Source of the DNA: an uncultured Roseiflexaceae bacterium
GTDB lineage: Bacteria > Chloroflexota > Chloroflexia > Chloroflexales > Roseiflexaceae
DNA: 37,281 nucleotides
Assembly (NCBI GenBank): GCA_937988885.1
Contig: CALKHR010000073.1
Location: 1-37,281 of the forward strand
Reading direction: 5' to 3'
Shown here piece after piece: positions 1 through 7,938 of the stretch. The notes under the pieces are model-generated. The model searched no databases, had not been told where the DNA came from, and was given only the letters and a program-made list of their open reading frames with translations. Each line of letters begins with the position of its first letter. Within the stretch, counting starts at the first letter, position 1. Both the position numbers and the translations under genes were made by a program.

Positions 1-236
1 GCGATAACCGCCGGGACGATCGGCGAGACGACCGTCAAGGCTTCCGGCCAGAGCGACGCGATGATCGTCAGGGTGATTGGCGCGATAACCGCCGGGACGA
101 TCGGCGAGACGACCGTCAAGGCTTCCGGCCAGAGCGCCGTGATGATCGTCAGGGTGATTGGCGCAATAACCGCCGGGACGATCGGCGAGACGACCGTCAA
201 GGCTTCCGGCCAGAGCGCCGTGATAACCGCCGCGAA
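1..236. repeat. 81-bp tandem repeat
   Basis: A unit of 81 bp starts at 1, 82 and 163, and an incomplete copy ends near 236. Copies differ at only a few positions, for example around 56-60 against 137-141 and at 165. The period is a multiple of three, so it adds 27 residues per copy without breaking the minus-strand frame. Near-identity of the copies points to recent expansion. The repeats are contiguous with no spacers, which rules out a CRISPR array. Confidence 0.9.
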
Positions 237-377
237 GATCGGGCTGAGCCAGGCAATGAGCGCCGCGTCGATACCGAGTGGCAGGAGAAACGTGGTCCTG
301 GCCGCGAGTGGCGCGCCCGCCAAGAGCAAGACGAGCGCGATCGCAAGGCGCCGCGCGGGCGTGGCTTTGGCGCGCAA
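1..377 (-). CDS. Partial repetitive membrane protein (5' part, runs off the window)
   Basis: I do not recognise the family. Read on the minus strand from a TTG at 377, one frame stays open to the window edge. It begins with a basic stretch (RAKATPARR) and a hydrophobic core (LAIALVLLLAGAPLAA), like a signal peptide or first membrane helix. It then repeats a 27-residue hydrophobic unit built from SPIVPAV, IAPITLTII and TALWPEALTVV: one shortened first copy, two full copies, and part of another at the edge. No ATG lies in this frame after the upstream stop near 407, so the start is uncertain; an ATG at 409 is in a different frame. The plus strand is also open here (61-414), but its product is low-complexity with no domain-like part. 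The minus reading is preferred because its non-repeat part looks like a real membrane segment. Confidence 0.5.
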   Translation of the reverse strand, partial: MRAKATPARRLAIALVLLLAGAPLAARTTFLLPLGIDAALIAWLSPIFAAVITALWPEALTVVSPIVPAVIAPITLTIITALWPEALTVVSPIVPAVIAPITLTIIASLWPEALTVVSPIVPAVI

Positions 378-482
378 AGAGCTCGGCGCAGCGATTTTGG
401 CCGCTCATCGATGATGGGTCGCCCGCGCCCGGCACGCCCGAAATCATCGAAAAACAACGATTAAATACGAATCGCAGCCCGT

Positions 483-511
483 TTGCGTAATTTGGCGCAA
501 ACAGGTATACT
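483..511 (+). promoter_or_regulatory. Sigma-70 type promoter for rpsU
   Basis: A -35 box TTGCGT (483-488) and a -10 box TATACT (506-511) are separated by 17 bases. Transcription would start near 518, giving a leader of about 85-115 bases that contains the strong Shine-Dalgarno sequence and the small upstream ORF described separately. Confidence 0.6.
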
Positions 512-548
512 ATATCGTCAAAGTATTTATACCTAATCCCACTTTGAG

Positions 549-606
549 GGGAGGTGATTAGCAATCAATGGTTGATAATTCAGGCATTTACCTTGTATAC
601 GCGTGA
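549..606 (+). promoter_or_regulatory. rpsU leader: very strong SD with a 12-codon upstream ORF
   Basis: At 549-560 the sequence GGGGAGGTGATT contains an almost full complement of the 16S rRNA 3' end. An ATG at 568 follows and opens a 12-codon reading frame ending at TGA 604-606. That stop overlaps a GTG at 603-605 that is in frame with rpsU, the classic overlap for coupled initiation. Neither rpsU start has a Shine-Dalgarno of its own, so ribosomes probably load at this site. Whether the peptide itself matters cannot be seen. Confidence 0.5.
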
Positions 607-632
607 ATTATCAATTGCCATTATGCGAACTT

Positions 633-827
633 ATGCGAGTTGAACGACGTGATGGAGAAACGGTTGAGCAGTTGCTGCGCCGTTTTAATAAGGGCGTAGT
701 CGCTGAGCGTATCACCAAGACGTATCGCGAAAAGATGCATTTTGTCTCGAAGAGCGAGCAGCGCAAAGAGAAGCGCCGCCGCGCCGAGCGCAACCGCCGC
801 AAGAAAGCGGCTCAAATGCAGCATTAA
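633..827 (+). CDS. rpsU: 30S ribosomal protein bS21
   Basis: A small, very basic protein of the bS21 family, a component of the 30S platform near the 16S rRNA 3' end and involved in initiation. The start at 633 gives 64 residues beginning MRVERRDGE, the usual beginning of the family. The motif EQLLRRFNK and the Arg/Lys-rich tail (KRRRAERNRRKK) are typical. An in-frame GTG at 603 would add ten residues (MNYQLPLCEL) and overlaps the stop of the upstream mini-ORF as GTGA, so it may be the true coupled start; neither start has its own Shine-Dalgarno. A terminator follows directly, so the gene is probably monocistronic. Confidence 0.9.
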   Translation: MRVERRDGETVEQLLRRFNKGVVAERITKTYREKMHFVSKSEQRKEKRRRAERNRRKKAAQMQH

Positions 828-848
828 CTTACAGAATGTGAATTTGCC

Positions 849-878
849 AAGCACGTCAGGCTTTTGCCTGGCGTGCTT
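849..878 (+). terminator. Terminator after rpsU
   Basis: A 13-bp stem with one G-T wobble (849-861 pairing with 866-878) closes a TTTT loop and is followed by a modest T-rich stretch (GTTATCTT). The position just after the rpsU stop supports termination. Confidence 0.7.
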
Positions 879-976
879 GTTATCTTGTCACACACAACCA
901 CCAACCCAAGTCGCTTTTAGCCGATACACAAGCCCTAAACGGCATCAAGCAATCTTGGTGTTAAGGTTGAGCGCTG

Positions 977-985
977 TGCTATAAT
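977..985 (+). promoter_or_regulatory. Extended -10 promoter for prfA
   Basis: TGCTATAAT (977-985) is a perfect extended -10 element, about 70 bases before prfA. A weak -35 candidate TTGGTG (955-960) lies 19 bases upstream. The strong -10 suggests constitutive transcription. Confidence 0.55.
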
Positions 986-1055
986 ACTTTTCGAAGCAAT
1001 GCTATCGAATTAATTTGGATAGTTTGCAAAAATAGCTCAAAGGGATCGTTTAAGT

Positions 1056-2141
1056 ATGTACGAGAAGTTAGCAGCGATCGCAGCACACTATGATGAGCTT
1101 AATGAACTCATGGCTCGGCCAGAAGTGGTTGCCGATCATGTGCGCTTACAACAACTCGCTCGTGAACAGCGCGAGCTAGAAGATATAGCACGAGCATACC
1201 GAGAATATCAGTCGATCACTCGTCAGATCGCCGATACGCAGGCGATGCTCGAAGATAATAGCGACCCTGAACTGCGCGAACTCGCGCAAGAGGAACTGGC
1301 TCAGCTACAAAAGCGTCGTAACGAGCTAGATGAGGAAATCAAGGTCCTGCTGCTGCCTCGCGATCCGAACGATTCAAAGAACGTCATTATCGAAATTCGT
1401 CAGGGTGAAGGTGGCGACGAGGCTGCGCTCTTCGCAGCTGATCTCTTTCGGATGTACACCCGCTATGCCGAACGGCAGGGGTGGCGTGTCGAAGTCCTTA
1501 ACTCGAACGAAAACGGTCCTGGCGGCATGAAGGAAATTGTCTACGAGATCCAGGGTGAAGGTGCTTACAGTCGCTTAAAATACGAGGGCGGCGTGCATCG
1601 TGTGCAGCGCGTGCCAGCCACCGAAGCGCGTGGCCGTATCCACACCTCCACCGCGACCGTGGCTGTCCTCCCCGAAGTCGAGGAGACCGATGTCGAGCTA
1701 CGTCCCGAAGATTATCGCGTCGATGTGTTCCGTTCGGGTGGTCACGGCGGCCAAGGCGTGAACACGACCGACTCGGCGGTGCGCATTGTGTACAAGCCAG
1801 GCACCCCTGAAGAAATCGTGGTCACATGCCAGGATAATCGTTCGCAGCTGAAGAATAAAGCGCAGGCACTCAATGTGCTACGTGCACGCTTGTACGCGAT
1901 CGAACAGGAGAAACGGCAACGCGAACTTGGTGAAACGCGGCTAGCACAGGTTGGTACTGGTGAACGGGCCGAGAAGATCCGTACCTACAACTTCCCGCAA
2001 GATCGCGTGACCGATCATCGCATTGGGCAGAACTTCTCGAATTTGCCAGCGCTGCTTGATGGCGATCTTGATCGTCTCATTGATATGCTGACGCTTTACG
2101 ATAACGCAGAGCGTATCAAAGCCATTGGCGGCAACAGTTAA
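1056..2141 (+). CDS. prfA: Peptide chain release factor 1
   Basis: Recognises UAA and UAG stop codons in the ribosomal A site and triggers peptidyl-tRNA hydrolysis. The 361-residue product has the usual length. The codon-reading tripeptide is PAT at residues 187-189; the PxT form marks RF1, whereas RF2 carries SPF. The catalytic GGQ is at 231-233 within GGHGGQGVN. The coiled N-terminal domain spans roughly residues 1-110. The start ATG has a purine-rich AAAGGGA about ten bases upstream. In many bacteria prmC, which methylates the GGQ glutamine, follows prfA; here adenosine deaminase follows behind a terminator, so prmC must lie elsewhere if present. Confidence 0.97.
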   Translation: MYEKLAAIAAHYDELNELMARPEVVADHVRLQQLAREQRELEDIARAYREYQSITRQIADTQAMLEDNSDPELRELAQEELAQLQKRRNELDEEIKVLLLPRDPNDSKNVIIEIRQGEGGDEAALFAADLFRMYTRYAERQGWRVEVLNSNENGPGGMKEIVYEIQGEGAYSRLKYEGGVHRVQRVPATEARGRIHTSTATVAVLPEVEETDVELRPEDYRVDVFRSGGHGGQGVNTTDSAVRIVYKPGTPEEIVVTCQDNRSQLKNKAQALNVLRARLYAIEQEKRQRELGETRLAQVGTGERAEKIRTYNFPQDRVTDHRIGQNFSNLPALLDGDLDRLIDMLTLYDNAERIKAIGGNS

Positions 2142-2275
2142 TTGAATAGCGTATGGATGGCGGCGATCGACCACAGCTAAACGTGAGTCGTAAGCTCCCC
2201 GACATTCCATTCCCGAAGTTAGCGGCCTTCGCTAACGATGCGTTACGAAGGTTCGAAATGCCAATAGGTGATTGA

Positions 2276-2309
2276 GGGGGTGGCTGCAAAGCCAATTGCC
2301 CCCTTTTTT
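2276..2309 (+). terminator. Terminator between prfA and add
   Basis: GGGGG (2276-2280) and TGGCT (2281-2285) pair with AGCCA (2290-2294) and CCCCC (2299-2303) around a GCAA loop, with a four-base bulge on the 3' arm. Six T residues follow at 2304-2309. It lies 130 bases after prfA and just before the add ribosome binding site, so it could also act as an attenuator for add. Confidence 0.8.
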
Positions 2310-2334
2310 GTCCCCTTGCCACGCGGAGGTTGTG

Positions 2335-3384
2335 ATGAATGCAGTTGCGACCACAGCACTTACGACCTTGATCGATCGGATGCCCAAGGTAGAACTGCAC
2401 CTGCATCTGGAGGGCGCGATACAGCCGGCAACATTGTTGAGAATTGCCCGTCGTAATGGTATTGATATTCCTGCACGCGACGAAGCTGGGGTCGCTCAAC
2501 TCTTCAGGTACCAAAACTTCCACGAATTTCTCACTGTGTTTATGGCGCTCGCTCGTTCCCTCATGCGTGGTGAGGATTTCGAGGATATCGCCTATGAGCT
2601 CGGCCAAACACTGGCGAATCAGCATGTGCTGTACGCCGAGGTGATGATCTCACCAGCACAGTATGTGCTGCGTGGGCTCGATATCAACGAACTGGTTGAG
2701 GGAGCTGCGGCTGGTTTCGCACGCGTCGAGCGGGAGCGCAACATACGCTTTGCGTTGGCGTTCGATTACGGTCGTCAATGCGGCGTCGATCTGGCGTGGA
2801 ACATCCTCGAAAACGCCATCCGCAACCGTCGTCATGGGGTGGTGGCCTGGTCGATCGGCGGCGATGAGGCTTTTTTCCCACCCGAGCCGTTCGCCGAGGT
2901 GTATCAGGCGGCCCGCAAAGCTGGCCTGCATACAATGGCGCACGCCGGTGAGGTGGTTGGGCCTATAAGTGTATGGGGTGCGATGGAGGCGCTTGGCTGC
3001 GAACGACTTGGGCACGGCATTCGCAGTATTGAGGATGCCAACCTGCTTGAGCGCCTGCGCGAGCGCCGAGTGACGCTCGATATCTCGCCAACAAGCAACG
3101 TTCGTACGGGGGCAGTGGCGAGTTTCGCCGAACATCCGATCCGCCGTCTGTTCGATGCGGGAGTGCTCATCACCGTCAATACGGACGATCCAACCTTCTT
3201 CAACACCACGCTCACCGATGAATATCGTTTGCTTGTGAGGGAGTACGGATTCGACGCCGATAGCATCTCACAATTGATATTCAACAGTGTTCAGGCTTCG
3301 TTTCTCCCCGAGCAGGAGAAGCTGCTGCTGCACAATCGGGTGAAGGATAGCCTCAAACAACTCCGCGATGAGTTGGGCCTATAG
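2335..3384 (+). CDS. add: Adenosine deaminase
   Basis: Zinc hydrolase that deaminates adenosine or deoxyadenosine to inosine in purine salvage. The 349-residue product carries the family motifs in order: HLHLEG near residue 22 (two metal-binding histidines), HAGE near 203 (metal His and catalytic Glu), LGHGIRS near 224, TSN near 253 and NTDDP near 280. The start at 2335 is chosen because GGAGG lies five bases upstream; the longer in-frame reading from 2272 would run through the terminator hairpin. It ends tail to tail with the sensor kinase gene, 26 bases apart. Adenine deaminase or a related deaminase is less likely but cannot be excluded from motifs alone. Confidence 0.9.
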   Translation: MNAVATTALTTLIDRMPKVELHLHLEGAIQPATLLRIARRNGIDIPARDEAGVAQLFRYQNFHEFLTVFMALARSLMRGEDFEDIAYELGQTLANQHVLYAEVMISPAQYVLRGLDINELVEGAAAGFARVERERNIRFALAFDYGRQCGVDLAWNILENAIRNRRHGVVAWSIGGDEAFFPPEPFAEVYQAARKAGLHTMAHAGEVVGPISVWGAMEALGCERLGHGIRSIEDANLLERLRERRVTLDISPTSNVRTGAVASFAEHPIRRLFDAGVLITVNTDDPTFFNTTLTDEYRLLVREYGFDADSISQLIFNSVQASFLPEQEKLLLHNRVKDSLKQLRDELGL

Positions 3385-3410
3385 GCAAGCCACAAGCTAT
3401 CGCAACGAGT

Positions 3411-4559
3411 TTAAGGATTCGTATCGCTCGACAGGGGCAGGGCGATACAAAAATGCCATTCGTTGTTCGGCGTCTGCTCAAACCACATCCGTCCATCGTG
3501 TTGTAACACAATCTGCTGCGCCATAAACAGATGCATCCCCGTGTGCGCAGTTGTTTCACCCCGTTGCGTGCGGAATCGCGGCTCAAAGAGTTGTTCTTGT
3601 TGAGCTGCCATTTGCTCGATCCCAGGGTTCGTCAACTTGAGAATCCCCTCTTGGCCTCGTTGTTCGAGACTCGCAATGATCGGACTCGTAGACACGGCAT
3701 ACTGAAACACACCATTCACCATATACTCGAGCGCTTGGTACATACGCGTCGAATCGATCTTACAGGGCAAGATCAATTCAGATTCGAGCAGTGAGATGGT
3801 GTCCTCGGGAAGTTCCCTCATCAAATCGGTCAACACATGCTGTGTGAGGCGAGATAACTGATCGGGACGCCGATGCATGGGCAATTGCTTGTTGTTCAGG
3901 CGCATCATATCCAACACCTGGTTGAGCAGGGTGGTCATGCGCACGACTTGTTGCGAGATGATTTCAAGCCCGCGGCGATTCGGATCTTCTGCTAGGCGCG
4001 CACTACGGCGGAGCAGCAGATCAGCATAGCCTTTGATCGAGGCCATTGGGTTGCGTAGATCGTGCGAGATAAACGAGAGAAGCTCGCTCTGTTGGCGCAT
4101 AACTTCTTGAAGCTGTTGCTGTTGGGCTTGCACTTGGAGCGTAAGCTGCATTTGATCGAGCATATGAGCGATCCAGCTTGAGGTGATGCTGATCAGCGCT
4201 GGCGATGGCTCGTCTTGAGCGTGATTCATAGAGAGCACACCGATCGTTTTGCTCCGCGTGATGAGTGGTGCAACGACTTCGATAGAGCCCTGATATTTTG
4301 GTTCTGCGGTTGTGAACACTTGCTGAATAACTGGTGGCGGCTGCTGATATTCATCGGAAGGGTAGGAAGCGACGCACACAAGGTTGCCTTCTTCCTGTAG
4401 CCATAGGCTTCCTTGCCTCATTGAAGTGACCTGGAGGGCGTGCTCTAGGAGCGTTTGGCAGAGGGAGGAGTAATCGGAAGAAGGTGTGATGGTACTGCTT
4501 ATCTCGACCAGGGCCATCAGCGAGTGTTCGAGCAGGGTATCTCGTGATATTTGTGACAT
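3411..4559 (-). CDS. GAF-domain sensor histidine kinase with degraded ATP-binding domain
   Basis: A 382-residue soluble signalling protein with no membrane segment. Residues about 15-140 look like a GAF sensor domain, followed by a Gln-rich linker helix (about 140-158). The phosphoacceptor region holds SFISHDLRNPMASIKGYAD with the histidine at 166. In the C-terminal HATPase-like domain the N-box region (residues 274-287) keeps an Asn at 282 and the F-box is present as LFEPRF. However the G1 box reads TNPGIE in place of D-x-G-x-G, and the G2 box (HTGMHLFM) is poor. ATP binding may therefore be weak or lost. No response regulator is adjacent, so this is an orphan kinase or pseudokinase. It is transcribed downstream of folK, 176 bases away, on the same strand. 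Confidence 0.8.
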   Translation of the reverse strand: MSQISRDTLLEHSLMALVEISSTITPSSDYSSLCQTLLEHALQVTSMRQGSLWLQEEGNLVCVASYPSDEYQQPPPVIQQVFTTAEPKYQGSIEVVAPLITRSKTIGVLSMNHAQDEPSPALISITSSWIAHMLDQMQLTLQVQAQQQQLQEVMRQQSELLSFISHDLRNPMASIKGYADLLLRRSARLAEDPNRRGLEIISQQVVRMTTLLNQVLDMMRLNNKQLPMHRRPDQLSRLTQHVLTDLMRELPEDTISLLESELILPCKIDSTRMYQALEYMVNGVFQYAVSTSPIIASLEQRGQEGILKLTNPGIEQMAAQQEQLFEPRFRTQRGETTAHTGMHLFMAQQIVLQHDGRMWFEQTPNNEWHFCIALPLSSDTNP

Positions 4560-4735
4560 AGTAACCCCAACAGGTATGGCGTGGCGCTCGGCAGATAAAT
4601 GAGCGATCTGCCATCTAGCATAGGATGTTGGGGATTATTCGGTGCAAGAACTGTTCCATCATACACTCATTTAAGAAGAGTGCTAAAGCATTATCATAGA
4701 ACAGTCTTGGGCTTGGAGATGCCGAATGGCGCGAT

Positions 4736-5257
4736 TCAGCCGCCGTGTTCGCGGCTCATATACGGCCCTGGCATTGTGTAGAGTTGGACCTGATTCGCGT
4801 CTTCGGCATCGTTGAGTAGTTCGGTGACAGTGTAGTACAGTACGGGATGCACGTGATTTGGTGCGATCTCGGCAAGTGGCTTGAGAACAAATGCCCGTTC
4901 TGCAAGCCGAGGATGCGGGATGGTAAGTTTATACGTCTCCATCTGCAACGAGCCATAAAAGAGGATATCTAGGTCGATTGGCCGAGGCCCATATTGGACA
5001 CCTGGCCTACGCCCCATGGCAGTTTCGATCGATTGCAGCATCCCCAACAGATCGATCGGCGTCATCGTGGTGCGGCCCCGCAGGGCTGCGTTGATGTACG
5101 CATCATCTTGGACATAGCCCAGCGGCGCGGCCACGTACAGTCGCGATACCTGCTCGATTTTGATGATGGCCCCGAGTCGGTGCACAGCATCACGCAGGTA
5201 GGCCACTCGATCGCCTAAATTACTGCCCAACCCAATAAAAACTTCGTTGTCTTTCAT
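4736..5257 (-). CDS. folK: 6-hydroxymethyl-7,8-dihydropterin pyrophosphokinase (HPPK)
   Basis: Transfers pyrophosphate from ATP to 6-hydroxymethyl-dihydropterin in folate synthesis. The 173-residue length fits a stand-alone HPPK. The N-terminus has FIGLGSNLGDR, and the family signature GPRPIDLDILFYG is complete, with the two magnesium-binding aspartates in the DLD segment. IPHPRLAERAFVL near residue 113 is another conserved block. No folB or folP lies beside it, so it is not in a folate operon here. An AT-rich 600-bp gap precedes its start. Confidence 0.93.
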   Translation of the reverse strand: MKDNEVFIGLGSNLGDRVAYLRDAVHRLGAIIKIEQVSRLYVAAPLGYVQDDAYINAALRGRTTMTPIDLLGMLQSIETAMGRRPGVQYGPRPIDLDILFYGSLQMETYKLTIPHPRLAERAFVLKPLAEIAPNHVHPVLYYTVTELLNDAEDANQVQLYTMPGPYMSREHGG

Positions 5258-5868
5258 CGTCTCTTATCTCAATGTTCGGTATCGCATTGGCAGACAATGT
5301 CGTGTTCTGGGGTGATTGTGCTGATACCGATGTACATCGTTATGAAAAACGATTCGGTGTATGCCACTTGGCAGTAGTTCGATATTTGCATTCGTGGAAT
5401 GCGTAACGTATCAATGATATTCTGTTATATGTAAAATGGTCTATGTTCTATTATACTCTGTTATATGTCGCTCGCAAGTATTAAATTGTATTATATTTGT
5501 TAATATGGTTGTTTATGGTGGTTAATAGTGCGTTATTATGCGTATTTGTGCGTACTATAAAAAGTGGAGTAATCCTACTAGTATTTGTAATAATTACAGT
5601 TGTTGATAGAGACATGCTGCTATCTGACCAGTTATAGTGTAGTGCGCAACCTCCTTTGCTCTTTCTACTGCTTATGCGCTGTCATGGGTTAAACGTTGAT
5701 GGTATGTTTTTTTAATGATAGTTCGTGGCGATGGTGTGCTGAATCGGGTTGCTTAAGAGGTTGCCGCTTGCTGTATGCGCTCAGCGGATGTGATGAAGCG
5801 AAGGGACGACAACGCCGCGCATCCCATCTCTATGGATGGGCGGCGTTGCAGATTGATGGGAGACAGCT
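5258..5868. other. Gene-free AT-rich gap
   Basis: About 600 bp without a convincing gene. From roughly 5400 to 5640 the base composition is visibly AT-rich, unlike the rest of the window, with repeated short words such as CTGTTATATG (5420-5429 and 5457-5466). The folK promoter should be at the left edge and the end of the anti-sigma transcript at the right. A GC-rich hairpin at 5809-5845 may close that transcript, although its T-run on the minus strand is weak. Confidence 0.5.
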
Positions 5869-6633
5869 TTAACTGTGGAGTTCAAGCACCAGATCGGGGC
5901 CGGCTTCCTGTGTGAGGAGCGCGCCTGGCACTTCTGCCACAAATGCGTTGTGGGCAGCGTCGAAGATGGCTGGGTAGCGTGTATTGTCGAACACAACGGA
6001 CAGTTGCGACTGCTCGGGCAACGATGTCTCGACTAAAATCGTCCAAAGGTCATTCTGTTGCTCTTGGACACTGACGACGACTGGTAGATTAGTGGTGCTT
6101 TTTCGGCTGCTGATCATCGTTGGCTCGGTGTCCTCGCCACGCATAACAGCCGCGAATTGCCTTGGCTGCGGGAGTGCTCGGTGCAGATAGTTACGGGTAA
6201 GCCGTAGAAACTCCAGCGTTTCGTGCTGAATCTTCCGAAGCACGGATTGCGAAGTGCTCGGGATAGGGAGTGGCGCTAGTTCATTGTTCTGCTGGGCCGT
6301 TACCAGCACTTTGGTGAGGCGGTAGACCTCGGCGCATTCTGCACAGGTCCAGAGATGCCACCAAACCATCGGGTAAGTTTGTGCGGCTCGGTTTGGATCC
6401 AGCTCCTCCAATTCGATAAAAGCCGAGAGATCAGCTTCACAGGCGCCACAATCTACTGTTTCTGGCGGAGGAGGGAGTTGTAAGGCGCCTGCTGCGAGCG
6501 TGAGCAGAGCTCCTCGACAGTGTGGGCAATCTGCGACATGCTCATGCAGCTGCTCCGACGGCTGCGTGCATTGATTGGTCTCGATTGTATGTTGTAGCCA
6601 CAGATACAATTCGTCACAGAATCTGTGTGTCAT
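5869..6633 (-). CDS. Anti-sigma-like protein with two zinc motifs
   Basis: A 254-residue protein whose N-terminal part carries two HxxxCxxC motifs of the zinc anti-sigma (ZAS) type: H32, C36, C39 and H93, C97, C100. A further CxxC lies at 62-65. ZAS domains bind and inhibit sigma factors; a doubled arrangement is unusual. No membrane helix is evident, so it should be cytoplasmic. The C-terminal 90 residues (after SRKSTTNLPVVVSV) look like a beta-rich domain that I do not recognise. It starts 13 bases after the sigma factor stop, with AAGGAG and TAAGGA upstream, so the two genes form an operon. Regulation of that sigma factor is the natural inference. Confidence 0.7.
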   Translation of the reverse strand: MTHRFCDELYLWLQHTIETNQCTQPSEQLHEHVADCPHCRGALLTLAAGALQLPPPPETVDCGACEADLSAFIELEELDPNRAAQTYPMVWWHLWTCAECAEVYRLTKVLVTAQQNNELAPLPIPSTSQSVLRKIQHETLEFLRLTRNYLHRALPQPRQFAAVMRGEDTEPTMISSRKSTTNLPVVVSVQEQQNDLWTILVETSLPEQSQLSVVFDNTRYPAIFDAAHNAFVAEVPGALLTQEAGPDLVLELHS

Positions 6634-6646
6634 TCCTTACGACTCC

Positions 6647-7588
6647 TTATGGCCATGATGAATGCGCCTGATTATCTCCATCAGCGGCATCATCTCGATC
6701 CTGCTCGTCTCCCTTCGCCCGTTCGCGTGGGTGATAGTCGAGCCAAGCGCTAAGTTTTGGGTCTTGCCGAAGCAATGCACAAATTTGATTGACTAGGCGA
6801 CTAATACTAGCAGGGCTAAGATGCATTTGACGACCAATATCGGCGAGGCGCATATCTTCGTGTATCCACATATCGAAGATTTTGCTCAAGCGCTCGTCGC
6901 CATATGAGTCGAGAATATTAGTAACGAGTTCCCACAGCAGCGTCTCTTGCGAGCGGGCCTCCGGGTTGGGTGTACTATCGTGAACGTGGGCATGCTTGTC
7001 TGCTGCGTCGAGCGATTCGCTCTTGGCATAGATTTGCCGTTTGCTTGCGCCAAAGTGTCGATAGCTCCGCAGAATGTGCCGGGTAATAATCGTGTATGCC
7101 CAGGTCGAAAAACGACTCCTGTAGTGAAACGTTGGTAAAGAACGGAGTAGCTCTTCTAACGCAGTTTGTGCAAGATCATCCTCATCGAGCAACTGGTTGT
7201 GAGGGATGTTCTTGTTCTGGCTACGAATAATCCGTACGGCCTGGGTAAGCCAGGTGCGCCACGATGCCTCATGTTCTGGATTATTGCGATCGACAAGTGC
7301 TTCGATTGTCGGATGATCGTCGTGATAGACTTCGATCATTTTTCGCAATACAGATTCTAACACGGTATTCGTAATATGGGGAAGAAAATCGGCCACATAT
7401 TTGCGTTGTTGAGTAGAATCGAGGCCCCAAGCTAATTCGTCGTTGAGTGCGGCCACTAGGGCAAGACAGCGTTCTTGATTGCTAGTGCTATGTTTCAAGC
7501 TTGACCTCGTCTTTTGAGCTACTTCGACAGGAAGACTCATACTGTTTGTGTGTATCCTGCCACGAGATGCGGTGGATGGGATAAACAT
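6647..7588 (-). CDS. ECF-like sigma factor with N-terminal extension
   Basis: A 313-residue sigma-70 family protein. Region 2 lies at about 110-180: DEDDLAQTALEELLR precedes the promoter-melting segment FSTWAYTIITRHILRSY. Region 4 is at about 215-275 with a helix-turn-helix LADIGRQMHLSPASISRL. Regions 1.2 and 3 are not recognisable, as in ECF factors, but the ~100-residue N-terminal extension and a charged C-terminal tail (after 285) are atypical. ATG at 7588 is the longest start; an alternative is ATG at 7540 (MSLPVEVAQ). Neither has a clear Shine-Dalgarno. The downstream partner is the two-zinc-motif protein, and the divergent neighbour is the TPR-CHAT gene, so the three probably form one regulatory module. 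Confidence 0.8.
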   Translation of the reverse strand: MFIPSTASRGRIHTNSMSLPVEVAQKTRSSLKHSTSNQERCLALVAALNDELAWGLDSTQQRKYVADFLPHITNTVLESVLRKMIEVYHDDHPTIEALVDRNNPEHEASWRTWLTQAVRIIRSQNKNIPHNQLLDEDDLAQTALEELLRSLPTFHYRSRFSTWAYTIITRHILRSYRHFGASKRQIYAKSESLDAADKHAHVHDSTPNPEARSQETLLWELVTNILDSYGDERLSKIFDMWIHEDMRLADIGRQMHLSPASISRLVNQICALLRQDPKLSAWLDYHPRERAKGDEQDRDDAADGDNQAHSSWP

Positions 7589-7938
7589 AACAGACCATTC
7601 GTCAACTTCAAGGTCTGAAATGTTGTACGATATGCGGCCATCAAGATGAGGTGTTGTAGTATAGAACGTTTGATGTGCCAGATTTCGTCATGAGGATGAG
7701 CGCGTCTTCCGTCTTCCCTTGTCTCTGTGTTTATCGGTGCGATTATTTTGCCGGTCAACGGTGGGAGATACTGCCTGATGAACGAAGTTCGGTGCCCGAA
7801 TGTGCGATTTGCATTCAGAGCGGGTGTTAATCGCCGAACTTAGGTATTTGGACGTGATACAATAGATCATTAACCTCTATCGAGGTGATCACCCAAGTTG
7901 CTTTCCGAGACGTCCTGCAGTTGTAGTTATAGTACTCT
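7589..7938. promoter_or_regulatory. Divergent intergenic region between sigma factor and TPR-CHAT genes
   Basis: No gene is seen in these 350 bp. For the plus strand, TGATACAAT at 7855-7863 is an extended -10 element, followed by a hairpin in which ACCTC and GAGGT pair around TATC (about 7872-7886). Further upstream on the plus strand, GAAC and CGTC occur 18 bases apart within about 7660-7695, spacing seen in ECF-dependent promoters; this would allow the neighbouring sigma factor to drive the CHAT gene. TATACT on the minus strand in the same stretch could serve the sigma operon. All of these are pattern matches only. Confidence 0.35.

Noticed and set aside
1..236. CRISPR array
   Set aside because: The copies are contiguous with an 81-bp period and no unique spacers, and no cas gene is present.
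61..414. Plus-strand ORF over the 81-bp repeat
   Set aside because: The repeat is open in several frames. Outside the repeat the plus product is low-complexity, while the minus frame gives a signal-like and membrane-like segment.
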